NCBI RefSeq assembly: GCF_040802235.1
Contig: NC_133161.1
Coordinates: forward strand, 44,629,001 to 44,693,000
Reading direction: 5' to 3'
Source of the DNA: Manis javanica
Taxonomy: Eukaryota > Chordata > Mammalia > Pholidota > Manidae
DNA: 64,000 nucleotides
A program made the translations under genes and the position numbers. Shown piece after piece: positions 1-13,168 of the stretch (position 1 is its first letter; each line of letters starts with the position of its first letter). Below the pieces are notes generated by a model. That model searched no databases. It was given only the letters and a program-made list of their open reading frames with translations, and was not told the origin of the DNA.

Positions 1-504
1 AGAGTGGGGGTCTGAAAGTTCGAGGCTGGAGCCGCTGGGGTGGGGTGGGATTTTTGCTTCACAACGCCCTGCCTGGTTGCAGTGGCTGAGAGTTGGGAGG
101 AGGCAAGAGGGGTGGGAGGAGTCCGAGCGGATAGGTTCCCCCACAGTAAGTGAACTCCTGCCACAAGCGACAGTATGGATGAAGCTCAGAAACTGAGGAT
201 GGAGAGAACATCCCAGGAAACCACCTACAAGATGTTACCATTTTATAAAACTCAAAAAGAAGAGTGTTAAATAACAGGTTGATGAGGCCTGTATACATGC
301 TTGATAAAAACCTTTTTTGTTTAATCAAAGGAATGATGAACACAAAATCCAGCATAGTAGATATTTCTAAGGGGTCTTCAGAGAATAGGGCAGGTGCACA
401 TAGCTGGATGCAAAATACTGGGAATGTTCTAGTTCTTGGGATGAGTGGTGAGCTCATGGGTATTTATTGTACTGTTAAACTTTATAATTTACCTTTATAG
501 TAAT

Positions 505-740
505 TTATACTTTATATAGGGAGTCTCCTATGTGCCAGGCCCCTTTATAAGCATTATCCACATGAGCTCATTTAATCCTCACAAGAGCTCCAAGGGTCCC
601 CATTTACAGACGAGGCAACACTGGTGGCTTGTCAGAGATCACACGGCTGGTAGGGAAACCCAGTCCTACCCTAGGCGGTCTGATTCCAGAGCTCACCATC
701 TAAACCACTCTACCAAGCTACATATATTATTATATAAGTA
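505..740 (-). repeat. MIR SINE
   Basis: The plus strand reads as antisense MIR: 'cctatgtgccaggcccctt', 'ctcatttaatcctcacaa', 'ccccatttacagacgagg', 'cagagatcacacggctgg' and 'ggcggtctgattccagagc', in the expected order. It is nearly full length. Confidence 0.9.
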
Positions 741-1654
741 TGTTATTTTTTAATGTACTGAAACATTTAAAGTGTCCTGGGAAAGGCAGAAAAGAAGGCT
801 GCCATTGTGATCCAGATGAGATACAGATGCCCCCACCTGCTCTCCCCTCCCCTCCTCTCTACCCACCCAACTACCCCCCACTTCTCTGGGCACCTCCCAC
901 GGATGATCCTGTGCTCTCATCCACACACTGGGGTGGCCAGGAACAGTCAAGACAGCTGTGCTGAGCCTGGAAGATGGGGAAGAAGCGCATAGTCCCCTCC
1001 AGGAGGGCCTAGAAGCTGAGCCTGAGCTCCTACTCCACTGGCCTACTGGGGCTGGCGCCGGGGGGTGCTGGTGCTCAGTTCCGACCTGAATGAGGGCCTG
1101 CCCTCGGGGCAGAGATTGGTGGTGAGTGCAAGGAGGAGCTGGGTGTCCCCTGAGGCCTCCTTCTGGCCTCTCCCTGCAGCTCAACCTGTACCCTTCCCAC
1201 CCAAACCAGCTCGACACCACCCAGCCCCCTTATTTATAAACCATATGTCCCTGTGTCCCTGCCTGCCCCTACTGTTTGTCCAGAGCTTCAGCTGCTTCCC
1301 CTGATAACCCAAGGCCCAGAGGTCCTGGGGAACTGGGAGGGGCCTGGGGAAGTAGAGTTCAGGGGTGCTCTGCAGTGTCCCCACCTACTCAGGATCCTCT
1401 AGGGGCTTCCATGGCCCCTGCAGGCCTGATGCGTAAAACTTGCTCAAAAATAGGTAGCAGTCCCCATTTAAAAACTTAAATTCTTTGTTGCCCCCAGGAA
1501 CAATTCCAGACTGCTTGGCCAAAACTATCAAAGGCCAGTGAGGAAACTGAGCCCAGAATGTGGGAGCAACTTGCCCTCACACAGCAAGGCAGCATGAGTT
1601 CCCTCTGCTTCACCAGACTGCTTTTCCACCCAACCGATATGGAGAAATGGAAAG

Positions 1655-1855
1655 AACTTGGGCCCCAACCAGGCTCTGAATCCTGGCTCTGCCTTTTCTA
1701 GCTGTGCAACTTTGAATAATGCCTAGCCTCTCTGATTTATTTTTTCTTCATTATAAAATGTAAGCATTGTCTGTTTTGTTCAACAACCAGTACCTAGAAC
1801 AGTGTTTGACACATAGTAAGTGCTCAATAAATACTTCTCAGATGAATGAACGAGT
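1655..1855 (+). repeat. MIR SINE
   Basis: Sense MIR: 'aggctctgaatcctggctct', 'agctgtgcaactttgaataa', then 'agaacagtgtttgacacata' and 'gtaagtgctcaataaatact'. The order and the conserved 3' end identify it. Confidence 0.9.
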
Positions 1856-3484
1856 GAATCCCTAAATTGCAGCTCATTTATGAGTATCAAGCAAACAACA
1901 TGTATGGGGTCCCTGCCCAGTGCCAAGCACAGAGTAGGACCCTGCAAATGGGGTTCCCCTTGCCTCTTCACTGCCCACTCAGGGCTCCAGCTTCCCCAGG
2001 ATCCCAGCCCAGGACCCCTGATCAACAAAACCCAGATCATCCTGAAATTCCCAGGCACCAGGAACCTAGATCCTAATAAGTATGCTCAGAGGCCCCAGGC
2101 CAGCTTCTTCCCCAGTGGTTCCTCCAGCCCTGCTCCAGGCCATCTGCCTGGTGCCTGGGCAAACAGCACTCTTGGCTGCCCCTTAGGGTCCACTTACCAG
2201 GCCCAGGTGCTCTGGTACCCATTTCCTCTCTTCTCCTTTGCTCAGTGACTGTTTCTCTCTCCCTGTAGCTGGGGAAGGTGCAAGGCGGCAAGCTGGGACG
2301 AGTGACCAGAACAGAGTCAGGGGACCCGTGCCAAGGTCGGGCCTGGGAGCTACAAAGGCCTATGGAGAGATAGGTTAGGACTGCCTCACAGGGACAGGGA
2401 AGGGCTGAGACAAGAAGTGGTCTCAGAAAAGGCAACCAGCAGGAAGGGCTCTGGCCAGAGCTCACATGGAGCCACCAGCTGACTTAGGGAAGGGCCCTTC
2501 TCTCTGGCCTTGGTTTTTCCAGCTCTTTAATGGGGGTAGGTGTGTAGGGATGGGGGCTTTTGTAACTCTGGTCACCCTGGCCCTTCTCTGGCTTCCCAGC
2601 TTCATGCCACCCTGGTACCCGTTGTCCCACACCTAGACATGCTGTCCTAGGACACCCAAGAGAACAGACAGCTTCCACTCCCAACCTGGCCCACTAAAGA
2701 GCCCTACTGCCCCTTCCCAACACTCCCTCAGTCCACTAAGCTCCAGAACCTGGCCAGTAAAGCGGTCACAGGGATTGGTCACCCCCAGGGGGACTCAAGG
2801 TGATGTGGGCATGCAGGCTTTAGAAACAGTACCCCTGGGAATCCTAAGCCTTGGGAAGGAGCCTGTCTGGCTGCTCTGAGTTAGACTGAGGTGCCCAGAT
2901 GGCATTTCCACTCTGGTCAGCCTGAGCGTGTGTGGAATGAAGGCGAGCCTCGTGAGTGTAGCCCCAGACCCCCTCCTCCCTCAGGCAGTGAGGAGTGGGA
3001 ACAGCAGGGCCCAGGGCCCGGCCTCAGTGAGCGACCGCGGCACTCTGCTCCGGGCCCTCCTCCCAGGGCTGTGCTCTGGGGAGGCTAAGCTGGGGAGGGG
3101 TGCCCAGGGCCCCAGAGCACAGCACAGGCACAGGGGGCAGGAAAGTGGGGCAGGCAGCAGGTGTGCCAGGCTCCCCACATTCATCACAGTCCTGCACCAT
3201 CCAGAGCTGCAGAGCTGGACAGACCTAATCCTGGCCATGGGGGCTGTGAGGTCCCCCGAGTCTCCTGGCGCTTTCAAGACCAGACCCAAGGCCTCCATCC
3301 CTATGTGTGTCCCCTGCAGCAGAGCTGAGCAACCACAGAGGAAGGGGGCAGTACAACAGAGCTGCAAAGATACGGGCTGAGGTGTGAACCAGTAAGACCC
3401 CAGCCTGCACATGGGGAGAGCTTACAAGATTTTGAAAGGCTTTTGAGCAAAATCCTAGACCTGGGAGGGCCTTTTGGGACTCCT

Positions 3485-3628
3485 GAATTCAATCCCCATT
3501 GTATGGATGGGGAAACTGAGGCACAGAGAAGCTAAGGATTTATCCGAGGTGGACAGTTAGTCAGCAGCAGAGGCAGGCCTAGAACTCTGGCCCTAGCTCC
3601 TAGCCCAGTGCTCATTCACTGCTGCCCT
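3485..3628 (-). repeat. MIR SINE
   Basis: Antisense MIR on the plus strand: 'ggatggggaaactgaggcac', 'agagaagctaaggatttat' and 'cagaggcaggcctagaactc'. The upstream part is missing. Confidence 0.85.
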
Positions 3629-3960
3629 GCTCTGGTGGTGAGAGTCCTGCTGGGCTGGGCCCATCCCAAAGGCCCGGGATTGGGCTTCCCAGAGGTCTAG
3701 AGAGATCCGGCCCAGATTGGGCTGCCCACCCCCCAGCCTGTGTCACCTTTGCCCACAGCTCCAGGAGCTTGGCACAGCCACTGGCCCCGGCTGGTTCCAG
3801 CACAATGGAAGGCCAGTCAATGATTCATGGAGTTGCCTTCCTGGAGGCCTTCCCCAGAGTACCCAGGCCACTGCCACTGGCTCCTGCACAAGCTCCCAGG
3901 GTGGCAGCACAGGGCAAGATGGGGATTAATCAGTGATGGGCCCAGGGAGTCATTCCAAGG

Positions 3961-4170
3961 AGGAGGGTCCCCCCCCCACCCATCACCCAGACCAGACTCA
4001 GCCCACCCATCCCCCCCTCCTCTCTTCGTGTCATAAAACTGTGATCTTTCTGTCTTGATAACTTGGCATTTCTCTCTCTCACCAGATCTCTCCCCCACCC
4101 CCTCTCTCTGCCTTTCTCTCACATGTACACACATCGTATCTGTCTCCCCTTTCTCCTACCCTGCAGGACC
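3961..4170. repeat. C-rich and CT-rich low-complexity DNA
   Basis: A run of nine C (3,969-3,977) and other C clusters are followed by a CT-rich stretch (about 4,073-4,170) with TCTCTCTCTC and CCCCCACCCC blocks. No coding signal is seen. Confidence 0.75.
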
Positions 4171-5880
4171 CCCACTTAGAACTCAGAACTTCTCTCTCCT
4201 TCTTCTTCCCACACACCTGCCCTCAGGCCAGGTTCTGATAAATGAAGCCAGCCTGGGGTTACAGACAGGGGAGCCTGCAAACCCAGGAGCCCTCAGAGAT
4301 ACTGCCCAGTATGTGTTCTGTAAAAACCAATTCTCCACAACACTTACCCAAGCTACTTTCAGAAGAGCTCTGTGGACAAATCAGTGTGGTGAACATTGGC
4401 TCCAATGAGTTTTTAATTACAGGACTTGTCAGAGCCTCTATTATGATGAGGCTCCCAGGGAGTGATACGGTTTCCAAACTTTCCTCATACCCTGTGAAAA
4501 CCAATCAGTGATCAGTCCAGGAGCAAAGGCTCTCAGTCTGCCAGACCACAGCAGGCAGGGGACCCACCTAAGCGAGGCCTTGGCTGAGCACACAGATGGC
4601 ACCTGCTGTAAAATCCCTGTGGCTGCTGAACAGTTTCAAATTTAACTCACTAGGATTTTCCCTCCAGAAAATCTCAAGGGCAGTCTGAGATGTGGCTTCA
4701 TACTTAGTGAGAAGGAGGGAAATGGCTAGGAAGCTGGGAGCCCTCCGAATTTTCTGGAACTAAAGCTTTGGGCCCCGTGGAGGCATTCCTAGGTTTGGTG
4801 TCTCTGGGCCCCACATTCCTGGAGGCGGATGCAGCTGCTCCTCCCAGGCTGGGAGGTCACTGCCAGCAGCAGAAATTCTTGGAGTTCGTCTCGGATGGAA
4901 GGTGCCACTGGCCCATCAATCACTATCCAGGAGCATCAGCAGCTCCCGGAACTTAATGAACAGTTTAACAGAATCATTCTCTCCTTAGGGCCCAGGAATC
5001 CTCTTGCAGGGCCTGGAGCAGAAACACTTCTTCAGGTCTGCAGAAATGCAGAAAGGAGAGAGGGGGGCGAAGCAAGGCTGGAGACAAAAAGAGAAGTGCG
5101 TAGGGAGAACACCATCCTCCATGTCCAGGTCTTTGCTGCTGAGACCCGGAAATGTGGGTGGATATGCATAATGCTATCACAGGAAGGCACGAATGTTCAT
5201 CTCAGAGCTGTAGCTGCAAGCTTGGCAGTTGGCACCCACCAGGTGGGCTGTTGAAATTCAGGGGCCACATGCTCTGTGTCTATGGGAGAGGCTGCCTCCC
5301 AAACCAGGCTCTGTCAATGATTTGAACAAGACATGAAACTAGCCCATCCTCCTTGCACCATCTTGCATATGAAACTCACCTCCCAGTGTCTGACTTCACA
5401 AGGAATGCCAACTGAGGAAGCATGATCTATGAAAATAGAGGTCGCCAGCATTCTTATCAAATGTATGATTTCTTAAGCATTTCTCATTGAAAAAAATGTT
5501 CACTGAAGAAAAAAAACCACCACCACCTTCTGTGTCATCTATCCAAACAAGTAGAGCTGATCTGGCAGGGGGGGAGAAGGGATCTTTGACTCCCCCGGAT
5601 CCCTGAGAACTTGCTTTTTCCATCAGACAGATGAACGTCAACTGCTGGATCTCAGCAGGTACCTGGCCACTCTGTAGGTCTGAGTGAAGAGCCCTCATAT
5701 TGTTCAAAAGCTCAAGCTCATTTTATGGCAACTTTCCTTGGAGTTCAAACATATAACCAAAAAGCTATGAGTAGGTCATGCCATCAACTGGCAGGCAATA
5801 GCCTGCACAATCCAGAAGATGCTCTAGTAAGTTCCACAGTCAACTCAGACATCACTGATTCCCACTTTATGGACTTAACT

Positions 5881-5930
5881 CACTCACACACACTCACCCC
5901 CCCCACACACACTCACTCACACACAACAAA
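5881..5930 (+). repeat. CA-type microsatellite with a poly-C core
   Basis: CACTCACACACACTCACCCC is followed by CCCCACACACACTCACTCAC and ACACA. It is an impure CA/CACT repeat broken by a run of eight C. Confidence 0.85.
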
Positions 5931-6672
5931 GTGATATTCAAAATATATTAACACCCCACATGACATAGCACCTCCTCCATTGACTGTAAACTTAGATGAT
6001 TACAATTAATTTCATTGGTTTTATAGGCTTAATTTGTTTGGGTTTTCTATTTGAGTTCCTTAAAGGTATAAATTATTTACTTCCGTTTAAGTTGCATGAT
6101 GAAAAACATAAGGTAAGTTTAAAAAGTACAACACTCGCTCATTTCAGAATATTCAGGGCTGCTGTGAGTGCTGGGCTCCCATCCTAGAGAACCTCTGCAT
6201 TTTTATTAATATTTTGCGTTTGCTTTTGTGGGCAGATTGGACTCATTCACTGAACTCACTGAGAGTTTCTGTATTTCTATCTCCCCCACTCCCTCCCTTC
6301 CATTTTTCTCCCCAAAGACAATACTTTTCTCCCTCCAAATTACTTGGAGATTTATTTGCCTACTTAGTACCTTGTGGAAAAAATCTGTACCGGCTCCCCC
6401 TTAATGACACAAGCCAGGCCAGCCTTCTCAAGCTAATATTCTACACAGGTGCAGGCCAGCTAAGTATGGCACCCAGTGGGACATCTCCTAGTAACAACAT
6501 GACTGTGGGCAGAGGCCATTTCTCCAGCTTTGACTGTGTAGCAGGGGTGGGTAGCAGGCCAGGCTGCCAGAGCTGGCAGAGCACTGAGTTTGTGTGAGAA
6601 TCACTGAGAAAGTTCTTAGGACAGATCAGAGCATGACTCCGAATACAGTATGACAGGAATAGGGTCTCCCCC

Positions 6673-6689
6673 AACACACACACACACAC
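6673..6689 (+). repeat. Short (CA)n microsatellite
   Basis: About eight uninterrupted CA dinucleotides. Confidence 0.85.
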
Positions 6690-9175
6690 TATTTCTAACT
6701 TGAACTTACTGAATGGACACCTCTGTTATATAGTTATGAATTGAATAGTTCCTTTCCCACCCAGAGGTGATGTGCAAAATACGTTAACAGCTATGTTCAC
6801 GGCGAGGGCACCAACCCACTCATGAGTAGCCCACAACTCCAAGTGCTGGACTGGGTCCTGGAAGGCCCATGCTGATGACAGATTTACCCTTTAAGAGCTG
6901 CACTGTGGGGAGAGCCAGGGGCGTTTAGAGACGAAAGAAGGACCTGGGCAGCCAGGGAGGCCAGATGGGGGGAGGGGTGCTTAAGGAGCTTAGAAAAGTC
7001 GGAAGTATTTTAATACTTAAGAACCAGTGAGGCCTGACCCATATGACTGAAGATCAGTTGTACCCTCACCTCGTTCCCCATCAATACACTGGAAAGAACA
7101 GAAAAAAAATCCAAATCCTATATGCAGAGAATGTGATTTTAGTGGGATGAAGTAGACTCACCTAAGCAGAACGAGCTCATTAAAATTTCTGAGCACCCTT
7201 CCCCAGTGGCCTCTCCGCACACCGGGCCCAGAGTACTGGTGGAAACTGTCTCTTGAGGGCTGGGGATGAAGCCGCCATAGGCAAAATCCTCCTCGTCTTC
7301 CCTACTGCCAGAATTGCCCCCTTTTCAGCACTAAGGAAAGGACAGTAAACAACACCACCTGTGAGTCCTCAGCCCTCAAGGAGGGCCCCACCTTGGCCCC
7401 CAGCTAGCAGCAAATTCCATTCATCGTCCTCATTGTATTCTAAACCTAAAGAAAACAAGGCGTCATGCCTAGCAGCTTGCCCATGAAACATTAATCATTA
7501 TCCCCTCCTTGAGAGGCTCCTGACCAGTGAAGGTGTGACCTCCAGGAGTGATGGAAAAACCCTAACGGGTCAGCACGTGGCCACGCCAAGGGCAGGGGCC
7601 CCTGGCACCAGTCCCTCCAGTGCTTTTCCAGACCAGCTCCTGGCTTTGGTTGCCAGGGTACTGAGGACCAGCCTGGGAACCACAAAAGGGAGACAACCCT
7701 CCCTGCATCTACCAGTTCCCCAAAATGCACTGCGGTCCTTGGGGCCAAGTGACAAATGGCTGCCTTGAACCACCCACGCCCTTTCACTTGGGCCCTCTGG
7801 AGCCACATGAGCTTTGGACACCGATAATGATGTTGGGATCAGGCCAGCATTGGGGGCCACTAGCCCTGTTGAGGCTTTGTGGCATCTGTGTCAGACCAGC
7901 TGCTACCAACCTCAGTTGAAGGTAGTATCAAAGATCAATCGTCCTCCCATAGACCTCTCAGCACTTCTCTGGGGCCTGGAAAGAGGAATCCCCTTGACTC
8001 TGGAAGAAAAGGGTAAGATGGGTCTGCAAGGACTCCAGATTCTTGGATGATTAGAACCCAAGACCAACTGGACCCATGTTTGAGGGCCTGTGTATGTGCA
8101 GCTTAAAGTTCACTTCAAATTGATCTGAACATCCATCACAGGGTTCTGCCTGATGTTCCCTCTAAAAGGCTTTGGAAAATTGTGTATCTAGGCCAGGGTT
8201 CTGAAACCTCAGAACAGGTGAGGCAACGTGGAATCACAACCTTTTGCTCTTGTGAGTTAATTGGGGGGATAAATATTCCAGGATCCAATGGCTGCTAGAT
8301 TCCATCCTGCTTCCTTCTGGCCCAAGTGCAGAAGGCACAACCTTCCAGGCCACCTGAGCCACTTGCATGTGCCAGTCTCCACTGGTCCATAGGGCAGTCC
8401 AAGGGAGTAACCTGATGTCTGGCCTCAGCAGGGACCCATATAAAGGGGGGTAATAGGTGCCTCCCACCAGAGTACCTCACATGTGTAGTCACCTGAATGC
8501 TCGGCAGACAAGAGATGAAGGTTAAGTCACAGAATCTTCCAGAAAATTCACTCCCTCCATTAAAGTTTTAAGAACAAAACAGACAAAAGCTCTGATTGCT
8601 CCAGAAGCTCCACTGTACTCCAGCTTTTCCCCCAAAGCCTCTCCTCTGTGCTGGGCTGGACAGCACACAAGCAGAGCAGCGTGTGGATGACCCTTGGGAA
8701 ATGGAGTGAGTGAAGCACTGAACCCATACACCAGAAGATGAGAGAGAGTCTGGGACAATCTGGCTCCAAAGCTATTGCCCCAGGCCCAAATGGGCATTAG
8801 AGACCCCTCAACATGCATTATTATCCCTCAGAGTGTAGCATTACCCTCCCCTTCTCATATATTCTGTGGAGAGGACAACTGGTGGAAGAGCAAGTTTATT
8901 AGACTATTTCCTCCCAGATAGAGGAGTCAGGCCGGGAGAGGCAGGGGTGCAGCCAGCACCAGGGGAGCAGCCTGGGGCTAGGTGGTGCCAATGTGTCTCA
9001 AACAGATACCACATACAGCTGATGCTGGAAGGAACAGTGCTTTTCCTAGTACTGAAGTCCCCTTCAATGGGCCATTCTCCTTCCTTCTTCCTCCTTCCAA
9101 TACCCTGAAGGCAGAGGAAGCTGGCCTAGAGCTAAACTTAGTAGAGGTCATGACAAAAGGGGCCAGCACCACATA

Positions 9176-9402
9176 GTAGAAAAAGCCCAATCTTTGAAAC
9201 CAAGCAGAGCAGGTTCAAATTGCAATTCCATCACCAACAGGCTGTGTGACCTTGGGCAAATCATCTTATCTTCAGGGGCCTGAGTGCCCTCTATAAATGA
9301 GGGCAGTCATCTCTACCTTCCAAGGATGTAGCGATCAGAAAGACTTTAGGTGAAGATCCAGGGACATTGCTCACCCACAGTAAGTGCTCAAGAAATACCA
9401 GT
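9176..9402 (+). repeat. MIR SINE
   Basis: Sense MIR with good preservation: 'gcaggttcaaattgcaattc', 'ggctgtgtgaccttgggcaa', 'tcatcttatcttcaggggcc' and the 3' part 'acagtaagtgctcaagaaat'. Confidence 0.92.
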
Positions 9403-10177
9403 TCCCTGAACTCTACTTCAGGTCCTGCTTCTTGACACTAGAATTCTAGAAGTTTTAACTAAATAATTAATAAGAAAGGCTCTGCCCTGAAGGTCAGGGG
9501 GTGGCAAAGGAAGAACAGGGATTGAGGTGGAGGTGGCCAGGGCACATAGTGGGGACTGAGAGGGCTTCACACCTGGCATGATGGGTCAAGAGAAGGGGAC
9601 AAACCAGAAAGGCTATGGGGAGATGGCCTCAGCACATCTTCACACGTGTGCCTGGGTTGCAGTGAGCCAGCCCATATCCTGTTAGCTTCACCCTGTCCTC
9701 TCAGCCTGGAGGATGCATGGGCTGAGAGTGCAAGTGGCACTCACAGTGACCCAGTGCACACTGGAGCAAGAAAGCCTGTTCCCATGGCGTTGGCCCAGGC
9801 TTCACCAGGGGGGCCCAGCCCTTGGCCCTGCCGAGCCACCCTTGTATCTCCATCAGCCGTGCATCTACCAGAGGGGAGCGGGAACAAGGTGTCTCTTAGA
9901 GCAGTGCTGGGGTGCCAGGACCCTCCCAGACACCCCTTCCCTGCTCAACCCACACCTTTTCTCAGCCATACCTACAGTGACATCTGCCCATATGGCCTGG
10001 TAAGATTTCCAGAAGACTGATGCTTCTGAGACTCCCAGACTCTGGCCCTCATGGAAGGTACAAACCTGCCCGTTAAAATAGGGTCTGTTCCTTATTATGG
10101 GGCACTCAGCTTCCCAGTATAGTTGTCCCTGTTTTGAGAAACTAGCCCTAAGGGTGTATGTTTGTTGGGGGGTGAGG

Positions 10178-10290
10178 GGAGTGTCAGGATCCTGGCTCCA
10201 ACTCTCAGCTTGACAGAGACTTAACTTGTCTTGTGACTTTGGGGCATGTCTCTGACTATCCATCTCTCCCCAACTGAATGAGGACACCTA
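10178..10290 (+). repeat. MIR SINE fragment
   Basis: 'aggatcctggctccaactct' is followed by 'gacagagacttaacttgtct', 'tgtgactttggggcatgtct' and 'ctgaatgaggaca'. It fits the 5' half and core of MIR at high divergence. Confidence 0.6.
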
Positions 10291-11119
10291 CACTTGCTAT
10301 GCCCCCACCACTGGGAGAAGCCATAAGGGGGAAAGGGTTTTGTGAGTTCAAGAGGCCAGACAGAGGCTTTGTCAGCCCACACTGGCCTCAGGGCTGCTTG
10401 AGGACAGGTAGGGGGCAGGAGTGGACAGAGAGGGCCTTTCGTGGCTCCCTGCCACCCTCAGGGCACAGGCCAGCCCACTTGGACCTCTCTTCTCTTCTGC
10501 CCTGGCCAGACCCCTTAGAAAATCTGACAAAAGCCACAAACTCCTCCCTGGTTAAATGCACATCCTCCGTGAGCATGGCTCGGGCCTTCAGGAGCAGAGG
10601 GGCCCACAGGGTTGCAGGCCCTAAAGGGCCCTTCTCCTCTTAGCTGCAATGGCCAGGCTGCACCAGCCAGCTCACATCACCAGGCCTGGCCCCAAGCTCC
10701 CTCAGCTCTGGTGGGTGACCTCCCGGGCAAAAACACGGGCCCCAGGTGTGGGTGGGGTTGGGAATGTGAGCGAAGCGAGGGAAGGAGGGACACCTGCACA
10801 GTCCCTCATGCTCCCTGGCCCCTACTCTGAGGACAGCAGAGGGGCTAATGGGGTTGCCACACTCCAGTCCTGCTTCCCCATCCCATCTCACTCTAGAATC
10901 AAAAAAGGCCCCTATTGGGGGAAAGGCCCTGTGTCCCTGAGATGGAGTTCTGGGGTGGGGCCATGTGCACCCACCAAGACCAGGGATCCTGGGGGCAGGA
11001 AGGCAGGCTGTGGCTCCCCTTCAGACTGAGTCCCTAGGCTGAGCCCCAGTTTCCTCTCAGACTCAGAGATCCTTAGTGGGAACGTGGTGCCAAAAGAAAA
11101 CAAGCTACAGGCAGCCTGG

Positions 11120-12988
11120 GTGACCTTACAAGTCATTTTCCTTTATTTTCTGAACATGTAATGAAATTCCAATTTCAAGGACACATATATGCAGAGCAGA
11201 CAGATGCAGGGTCCTGGTATGCAGCAGCCAGAATGGGGCTGCCCCCTCTCCCCTCCAGCCCAACCCTCTCCCCTGCTGGCCTCTGGCAGAAACTGAGAAG
11301 CTAAGAACGAGAGGGACCAGTCTCATGGTCCAAGGAGTAGCCAGAGACATGGCCTTGGCTGCTAGGCCAGCCAAATCATTATCTAGCTGGGGGACCTTGG
11401 GCCTCCGTTTCCTTATCTGTTAAATGGGCTAAGTCCCTGCTAGGGAATGGAGAAGTGTGCAGATGGCCTGACTGTTGAGGGCCTCCTGATCATTTTGCTA
11501 CTTGTAGATACCTGCGTGTTGTGTCTCTCGGTCTGTCACCATCGTGGCTATGGACGCCAGCTCTTGCAGACCCGGGGGGCCTGGGGGGGACCAGCCTTGG
11601 CCCTGATGGAATTGAGTAGACTGTGTGACTGGCCGCCCCCAAAGCAGAGTGTACTCTGAACTGTCCTTGGCTGCTGTGGTAGCTTCCTCATCAGGTCAAG
11701 GCCCACTCTCCCCTCCAGGTCAGGGAGAAGGGAAGGCTGTGGCCTGGGGTCACACAAGGTCACCCAGCTGCCCAAACATCTCCAACCAGGAGCTCAGCAG
11801 TGAGGAGGCAATCTGCTCCCCTTCCTGCCTCAAGATCAGCTGGGGATCTGGCAACCCCCCTAAGGGTCCAGCAAGGGCATTTCCCTCTGCGGGCTAATCC
11901 ATGTCATGGTCCTCTGTCCTCAGGCTTGGGGCTTTAGATAACTAACTGCCGTTTAATAAACACACATTGCATAATGGGGACTTGTGTCTACACCAGCAGG
12001 AAGAACTGGAGAACAGAATAATGATCAAGATGATGCAGGAGTAGGTGGAAAAGATGAACTAAAACCCAGTGAAGGCATGTGGGTATTTCTCCTCCCCCTC
12101 TACATGGCTGTTGTTATGCAATAGCAGGCCCTGTCTGGTGAAGGCACTGCATAGAGCTCAACCCTGTTCCCCAAGGAACAGGAACTTCCAGGGACCTGAA
12201 CTGTTGTTGACCTCTGCTTCGAAAATGTATACATATGCACACATGTTTGCACAGATGTGTAGGTAGAGTTATAAACATGGGCAAAGAACCACGGACAAGT
12301 GGAACAGGCAGTACTGGCCCATGTGACAGCTTCCAGACCCCTCAGTGTCTACCCTAAGAGAACCACAGAGAGGGCCCCAGGCCCATAGAGCACTCCTTGG
12401 CCCTGCGCTTTATAGATGGGGTCACTGAGGCCCCAAAATGTCCCCAGGTCAGGTCGCAAGTCCGGGCATGCTGGGCTGGAAGCAAGCCAGCCGGCAAGGA
12501 TGAAGCTTATCTGCCCCTGCCCCTGCACCTCCTGGGTCTCTTCCCCTCCAAGCACCCGGGGGAAAAGCACATGGTCCCAGAAGGAGGAGGCCATGGCCAA
12601 CGGCACACAGCAGTAACGGTGAAGCACCAGGCACCTGCGGCAGATGAGCTGGTGAGCAGCTCTGGGATGAGGGGGAGCTTTCTGGCACACCTCCCATCAC
12701 ACTCTGAGGGGACAACATAGCAGGTGGGTTCCTCTCTTCTACCTCCTCCATGACTTCAAGGGAGCGGTGATTGGCAAATCTTAGTCCCCAGAAAGCCCAG
12801 AGGCCAGAAAACAGAGAAAAAGAAAGAAAGTGATAGAGCCCCAAATCAGGCTTGACCACGCAGGTCTGGTGGATCTTTGGGAAGTAATGTTGGCCGGCTT
12901 GTCAGAGTGCCTACAATATGGATTTCATGCCCCCCCTCCGCCCGCCCCTGCCCCCGACCCCCACGGGGATGCCCGGGCCAGGCCCCCT
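11120..12988 (-). other. AQP1: AQP1 3' untranslated region (inferred extent)
   Basis: The region runs from the AQP1 stop codon to just past the first AATAAA on the minus strand. The length of about 1.85 kb fits the long 3' UTR known for mammalian AQP1 mRNA. It contains two antisense MIR-like fragments (about 11,370-11,440 and 12,395-12,480). No other gene is seen. The exact 3' end is inferred. Confidence 0.75.
11142..11147 (-). promoter_or_regulatory. AQP1: Polyadenylation signal AATAAA for AQP1
   Basis: The minus strand reads GAAAATAAAGG here. It is the only AATAAA found between the AQP1 stop codon and this point, and it lies about 1.85 kb downstream of the stop, as expected for AQP1. Cleavage would fall about 15-30 bases further on, near 11,120. 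Confidence 0.75.
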
Positions 12989-13168
12989 CTACTTGGGCTT
13001 CATCTCCACCCTGGAGTTGACGTCATCACCATCCAGGTCATACTCCTCCACCTGGCCGCTGGTCCACACCTTCACGCGGTCTGTGAGGTCGCTGGTGCGT
13101 GGGGCCAGGATGAAGTCGTAGATGAGCACAGCCAGGGCTCCCCCGATGAATGGCCCCACCCAGAAAAT
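12989..13168 (-). CDS. AQP1: AQP1 coding exon 4 with stop codon
   Basis: This exon encodes residues 213-271, from IFWVGPFIGG (helix 6) through the cytoplasmic tail to RVEMKPK and a TAG stop. The acceptor is TTCCTAG. The tail keeps the acidic EEYDLDGDD stretch seen across mammals. The 59 codons plus stop complete the 271-residue protein. Confidence 0.98.
   Translation of the reverse strand: MFWVGPFIGGALAVLIYDFILAPRTSDLTDRVKVWTSGQVEEYDLDGDDVNSRVEMKPK

Larger units (their letters stand above)
1..11119. other. Intergenic region downstream of AQP1
   Basis: No exon of a known gene was recognised on either strand. Content is mostly unique sequence with MIR copies and simple repeats. In human the next gene on this side is GHRHR, tens of kilobases away. 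I looked for its signal-peptide exon on the minus strand and did not see it. Open reading frames here are short and overlap on both strands, as expected by chance in GC-rich DNA. Confidence 0.8.

Noticed and set aside
1-11119. Search for a GHRHR exon
   Set aside because: The expected signal-peptide exon was not seen on the minus strand. In human the gene is tens of kilobases further, so absence is expected.
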